64,000 bases of DNA from Arthrobacter sp. NtRootA1 (GTDB taxonomy: Bacteria; Actinomycetota; Actinomycetes; Actinomycetales; Micrococcaceae), in the NCBI RefSeq assembly GCF_019976975.1, contig NZ_AP024630.1, positions 4,340,001-4,404,000 of the forward strand, given 5' to 3'. A program made the position numbers and the translations under genes. Under the pieces are notes generated by a model, which saw only the letters and a list, made by a program, of their open reading frames with translations, did no database searches and was not told the DNA's origin. This document shows positions 61,106 through 64,000 of the stretch, piece after piece (the stretch's first letter is position 1; each line of letters opens with the position of its first letter).

Positions 61106-63829
61106 TTACTTTTTGGCGGCGGCTTTTTTGGCTGGCGCCTTGCGCGTAGTCGTCCGCTTGACGGGGCCCTTGGCCCGCTTCTCGGCAAGAAGTTCGACGG
61201 CGCGTTCCCGGGTCAGCTCCTCAAGCGAAGTTGAGCGCGGAACCGTGATGTTCGTGACGCCGTCAGTGATGTACGGACCGAAACGGCCCTCCTTCACCAC
61301 GATGTTCTTCTCCGACACGGGGTCCGGACCGAACTCGGCCAGAGGCGGCACGGCGGCCCGGGCACCACGCTGCTTGGGCTGGGAGTAGATCTCCAAGGCC
61401 TGTTCCAGGGTGATGGTGAAGATTTCTTCTTCGGACCCGATTGAACGGGAGTCCGTACCCTTCTTCAGGTAAGGTCCGAACCGGCCGTTCTGGACGGTGA
61501 TGACATTTCCTTCAGCGTCCTCGCCAAGCACCCGGGGCAGGCTCATGAGCTGCAGGGCCTCATCCAGGGTAACGCTGTCCACGGTCATGGACTTGAACAG
61601 CGAACCTGTGCGTGGCTTGGCTTTCACCGGCTTCTTTGGAGGCTTGGGCTTGCCGTTCTTGTAGTACTCAACGGGCTGGTTTGCCAGCTGCTCCTCGGTC
61701 ATCTCGGGGATGATCTCGGTGACGTAGGCGCCGTATCGGCCGTTCTTGGCAACCACGGTATGGCCCGTGTGTGGATCGGTTCCCAGGACACGTTCCTCGG
61801 GAGCGGCAGTTTCCATGAGCTCGATTGCCTTGGCGGCTGTCAACTCGTCCGGAGCGAGTTCCTCCGGGACGTTGGCCCGTGCGGACTCCACCACTTCACC
61901 GGTCTTCTCATCAACGGTGGGGATGCTGCTTTCCAGGTAGGGGCCGAACTTACCCACACGCAAGGTGATGCCCTCTGCTATGGGCACGGAGTTGATCTCG
62001 CGGGCGTCAATCTCGCCGAGGTTGTTCACGATGCTCAACAGCCCGGGATCAGCGTCTTCACCATAGTAGAAGTGCTTCAGCCACGCTGCGCCCGCGGCTT
62101 GGCCGTTGGCGATTTTATCCAAATCGCCTTCCATGTCGGCGGTGAATTCATAGTCGACGTAATCCGTGAAGTGCTGCTCAAGCAAGCGAATCACCGAGAA
62201 AGCGATCCAGCTGGGAACCAGAGCAGAACCTTGTTTCCGTACATAGCCGCGATCCTGGATGGTGGAAATCGTGGAGGCATAGGTCGACGGACGGCCGATG
62301 CCCTTCTTTTCCAGCTCAGCAGTCAGCGAGGCTTCCGTGTAGCGCGGAGGCGGTGAAGTCTCGTGGCCCACTGCCACGATGTCCGAGGCCTTCAGGGAGT
62401 CATCCTTGGCCACGTTGGGCAGACGGCGCGCTTCATCGGAGTCTTCATCTCCGCGGCTCTCGTCCTTGCCCTCCTCATATGCGGCGAGGAAGCCGGGGAA
62501 GGTGATGACGGTACCCGAGGCAGAGAATTCAGCGTCTCGTCCGTCAGCTGCCACGGCACCCAGCCGGATGGTGGCTGTGGAGCCCTTGGCGTCGGCCATC
62601 TGGGACGCGACCGTGCGCTTCCAAATGAGCTCGTACAAGCGGAATTCGTCTCCACTGAGCTGTTTGGCCACCTGCGCGGGCGTGCGGAAGGAGTCACCTG
62701 CGGGGCGGATGGCCTCGTGGGCCTCTTGCGCATTTGCAGCTTTGTTGGCGTACACGCGTGGGCTTTGGGGAACGTACTCGGGGCCGTAGAGCTCCGCGGC
62801 CTGGCGCCGGGCTGCCGTGACAGCTTCATCGCTCAAGGCGGAGGAGTCCGTACGCATATAAGTGATGTAGCCGTTTTCGTACAGGCGCTGGGCAACCTGC
62901 ATGGTGCTCTTCGAGGAGAAGCGGAGCTTTCGTCCGGCTTCCTGCTGCAGCGTGGAGGTGGTGAACGGTGCGGCAGGACGGCGCGTGTACGGCTTGGTAT
63001 CTACAGAACGGACGCGGAAATCGGCGTTCTGCAGACCTGCGGCCAATGATGTTGCGAGTTCCTCGTTGAGGTGAACCACGTTGGAGGATGTGAGCTGGCC
63101 ATTGTCGTTAAAGTCACGGCCACTGGCCACCTTGGAACCGTCCACCGCGGCAAGCTTTGCCTTGAAAGATCCCGAGTCGGCTCCGAACTGTCCGGTCAGG
63201 TCCCAGTAGGAAGCGGCCCGGAAAGCCATGCGTTCGCGTTCGCGGTCAACCACCATGCGGGTAACCACGGACTGCACACGTCCCGCGGAAAGCCCCCTGG
63301 CGACCTTGCGCCACAGAACCGGAGAGATTTCATAGCCATAGAGCCGGTCCAGGATGCGCCGGGTCTCCTGGGCATCAACCAGGGCGGTATCGACGTCCCG
63401 CAGGTTATCCATGGCACGGTGAATCGCTTCCTTGGTGATTTCACCGAAAGTCATGCGATACACGGGAACTTTGGGTTTAAGGACCTCAAGCAGGTGCCAC
63501 GCGATGGCTTCGCCCTCGCGGTCCCCATCGGTTGCGAGATAGAGCGCGTCAGCGTCTTTCAGCTGGGCCTTGAGCTCGGCGACCTTCTTCTTCTTGTCCG
63601 GGGATACGACGTAATACGGCTTGAAGTCGTTTTCGATGTCCACGGCGAACTTACCCAGCGAAGTCTTCTTGAGTTCTGCAGGGAGGTCCGATGGCTGCGG
63701 GAGATCCCGGATATGGCCGATGGAAGCCTCGACGATGAAGCCCTCGCCAAGATACTTGGCGATGGTCTTGCTCTTGGCCGGAGACTCCACGATCACGAGT
63801 TTCTTGCCGGTTTTTGCCTTGCTGGGCAC
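61106..63829 (-). CDS. topA: DNA topoisomerase I
   Basis: 907 residues from GTG at 63829 with AGGAG at five bases. The Toprim domain starts KKLVIVESPAKSKTIAKYLG; the nucleophile Tyr is in GYITYMRTDSSALS near residue 322; four to five repeats of the form GRFGPYLK/RYGAYVT follow in the C-terminal third instead of zinc fingers. The end is Lys/Ala-rich (KRTTTRKAPAKKAAAKK), as in other actinobacteria. Relaxes negative supercoils. Confidence 0.97.
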   Translation of the reverse strand: MPSKAKTGKKLVIVESPAKSKTIAKYLGEGFIVEASIGHIRDLPQPSDLPAELKKTSLGKFAVDIENDFKPYYVVSPDKKKKVAELKAQLKDADALYLATDGDREGEAIAWHLLEVLKPKVPVYRMTFGEITKEAIHRAMDNLRDVDTALVDAQETRRILDRLYGYEISPVLWRKVARGLSAGRVQSVVTRMVVDRERERMAFRAASYWDLTGQFGADSGSFKAKLAAVDGSKVASGRDFNDNGQLTSSNVVHLNEELATSLAAGLQNADFRVRSVDTKPYTRRPAAPFTTSTLQQEAGRKLRFSSKSTMQVAQRLYENGYITYMRTDSSALSDEAVTAARRQAAELYGPEYVPQSPRVYANKAANAQEAHEAIRPAGDSFRTPAQVAKQLSGDEFRLYELIWKRTVASQMADAKGSTATIRLGAVAADGRDAEFSASGTVITFPGFLAAYEEGKDESRGDEDSDEARRLPNVAKDDSLKASDIVAVGHETSPPPRYTEASLTAELEKKGIGRPSTYASTISTIQDRGYVRKQGSALVPSWIAFSVIRLLEQHFTDYVDYEFTADMEGDLDKIANGQAAGAAWLKHFYYGEDADPGLLSIVNNLGEIDAREINSVPIAEGITLRVGKFGPYLESSIPTVDEKTGEVVESARANVPEELAPDELTAAKAIELMETAAPEERVLGTDPHTGHTVVAKNGRYGAYVTEIIPEMTEEQLANQPVEYYKNGKPKPPKKPVKAKPRTGSLFKSMTVDSVTLDEALQLMSLPRVLGEDAEGNVITVQNGRFGPYLKKGTDSRSIGSEEEIFTITLEQALEIYSQPKQRGARAAVPPLAEFGPDPVSEKNIVVKEGRFGPYITDGVTNITVPRSTSLEELTRERAVELLAEKRAKGPVKRTTTRKAPAKKAAAKK

Positions 63830-64000
63830 GGTGCTCCTACAGAAAAAATGTGTAATTGGGCTGGTGCCCATATTGGCCTAGTTCACCATAGATTGCAGAA
63901 TCCTGCGTTCTGGCGCGGAAATCCGAAGGGCTGGCCGGGCCCCTAGTGCCCAGGTGCCATGCGGTCATCCGGCATCATTGACCACAGAGTAGCAACACGC
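63830..64000. other. Upstream region of topA; nothing further recognised
   Basis: 171 bases holding the topA ribosome site at 63833-63840. I see no other gene, RNA or clear operator. Confidence 0.5.

Noticed and set aside
1..64000. tRNA, rRNA, insertion sequences or prophage
   Set aside because: Read by eye on both strands, no cloverleaf, transposase, integrase or phage gene was seen; short tRNAs could be missed without a covariance-model scan.

Overview
The window is a GC-rich chromosomal segment of an actinobacterium. The gene set (CcsB/ResB cytochrome c maturation, menaquinone MenA/MenE, Rex, a bS22-type mini ribosomal protein beside a small excisionase-fold regulator) and the protein style resemble Arthrobacter/Paenarthrobacter; this assignment is inference, since no rRNA is present. 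I saw no tRNA, rRNA, insertion sequence, prophage or CRISPR array.

Layout. 1-11 kb: end of menE, menA, small membrane proteins, the system II cytochrome c maturation operon (phosphatase-resA-ccdA-resB-ccsB), a YceI protein and two membrane proteins with low-complexity N-termini. 11-15 kb: rex, a glutaredoxin-like gene, a HAD-IB phosphatase and a DUF559/AbiEi-like gene, interspersed with three arrays of a 32-bp-period repeat, then a 32-residue ribosomal protein gene and a small HTH gene. 15.2-16.5 kb: DAHP synthase preceded by a 19-residue leader peptide with a Trp-Tyr-Ala-Tyr-Phe run, an apparent aromatic amino acid attenuator.

16.6-48.9 kb is a large pectin/rhamnogalacturonan catabolic island. 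One operon (DUF624, small ORF, binding protein, two permeases, rhamnogalacturonan acetylesterase, DUF1961, acetylxylan-esterase-like gene) parallels the Bacillus subtilis yes genes. Two more carbohydrate ABC transporters, a GH42 beta-galactosidase, two Gfo/Idh/MocA-DUF6807 fusion proteins, an alpha/beta hydrolase and an M24-fold protein follow. A five-gene operon fits oxidative galacturonate catabolism (uronate dehydrogenase-like, enolase-superfamily lactone isomerase/dehydratase, 5-dehydro-4-deoxyglucarate dehydratase, 2-oxoglutarate semialdehyde dehydrogenase, Gfo/Idh oxidoreductase), divergent from a LacI regulator. The 16-mer TGAGAAAGCGTTTTCT recurs in three promoter regions and defines a likely local LacI regulon.

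48.9-64 kb: an LldR-like regulator and FMN L-lactate dehydrogenase with three TGGTnnnnnCCA-type operators, gdhA, an ArsR-like regulator with a long tail, acuC-like deacetylase, a Trk/Ktr potassium uptake pair, proC, a TIM-barrel isomerase, ppx/gppA, an SseB-like protein with a fresh 63-bp tandem duplication, and topA. Convergent gene pairs are separated by long, near-perfect inverted repeats that probably terminate transcription in both directions; two of these belong to one repeat family.
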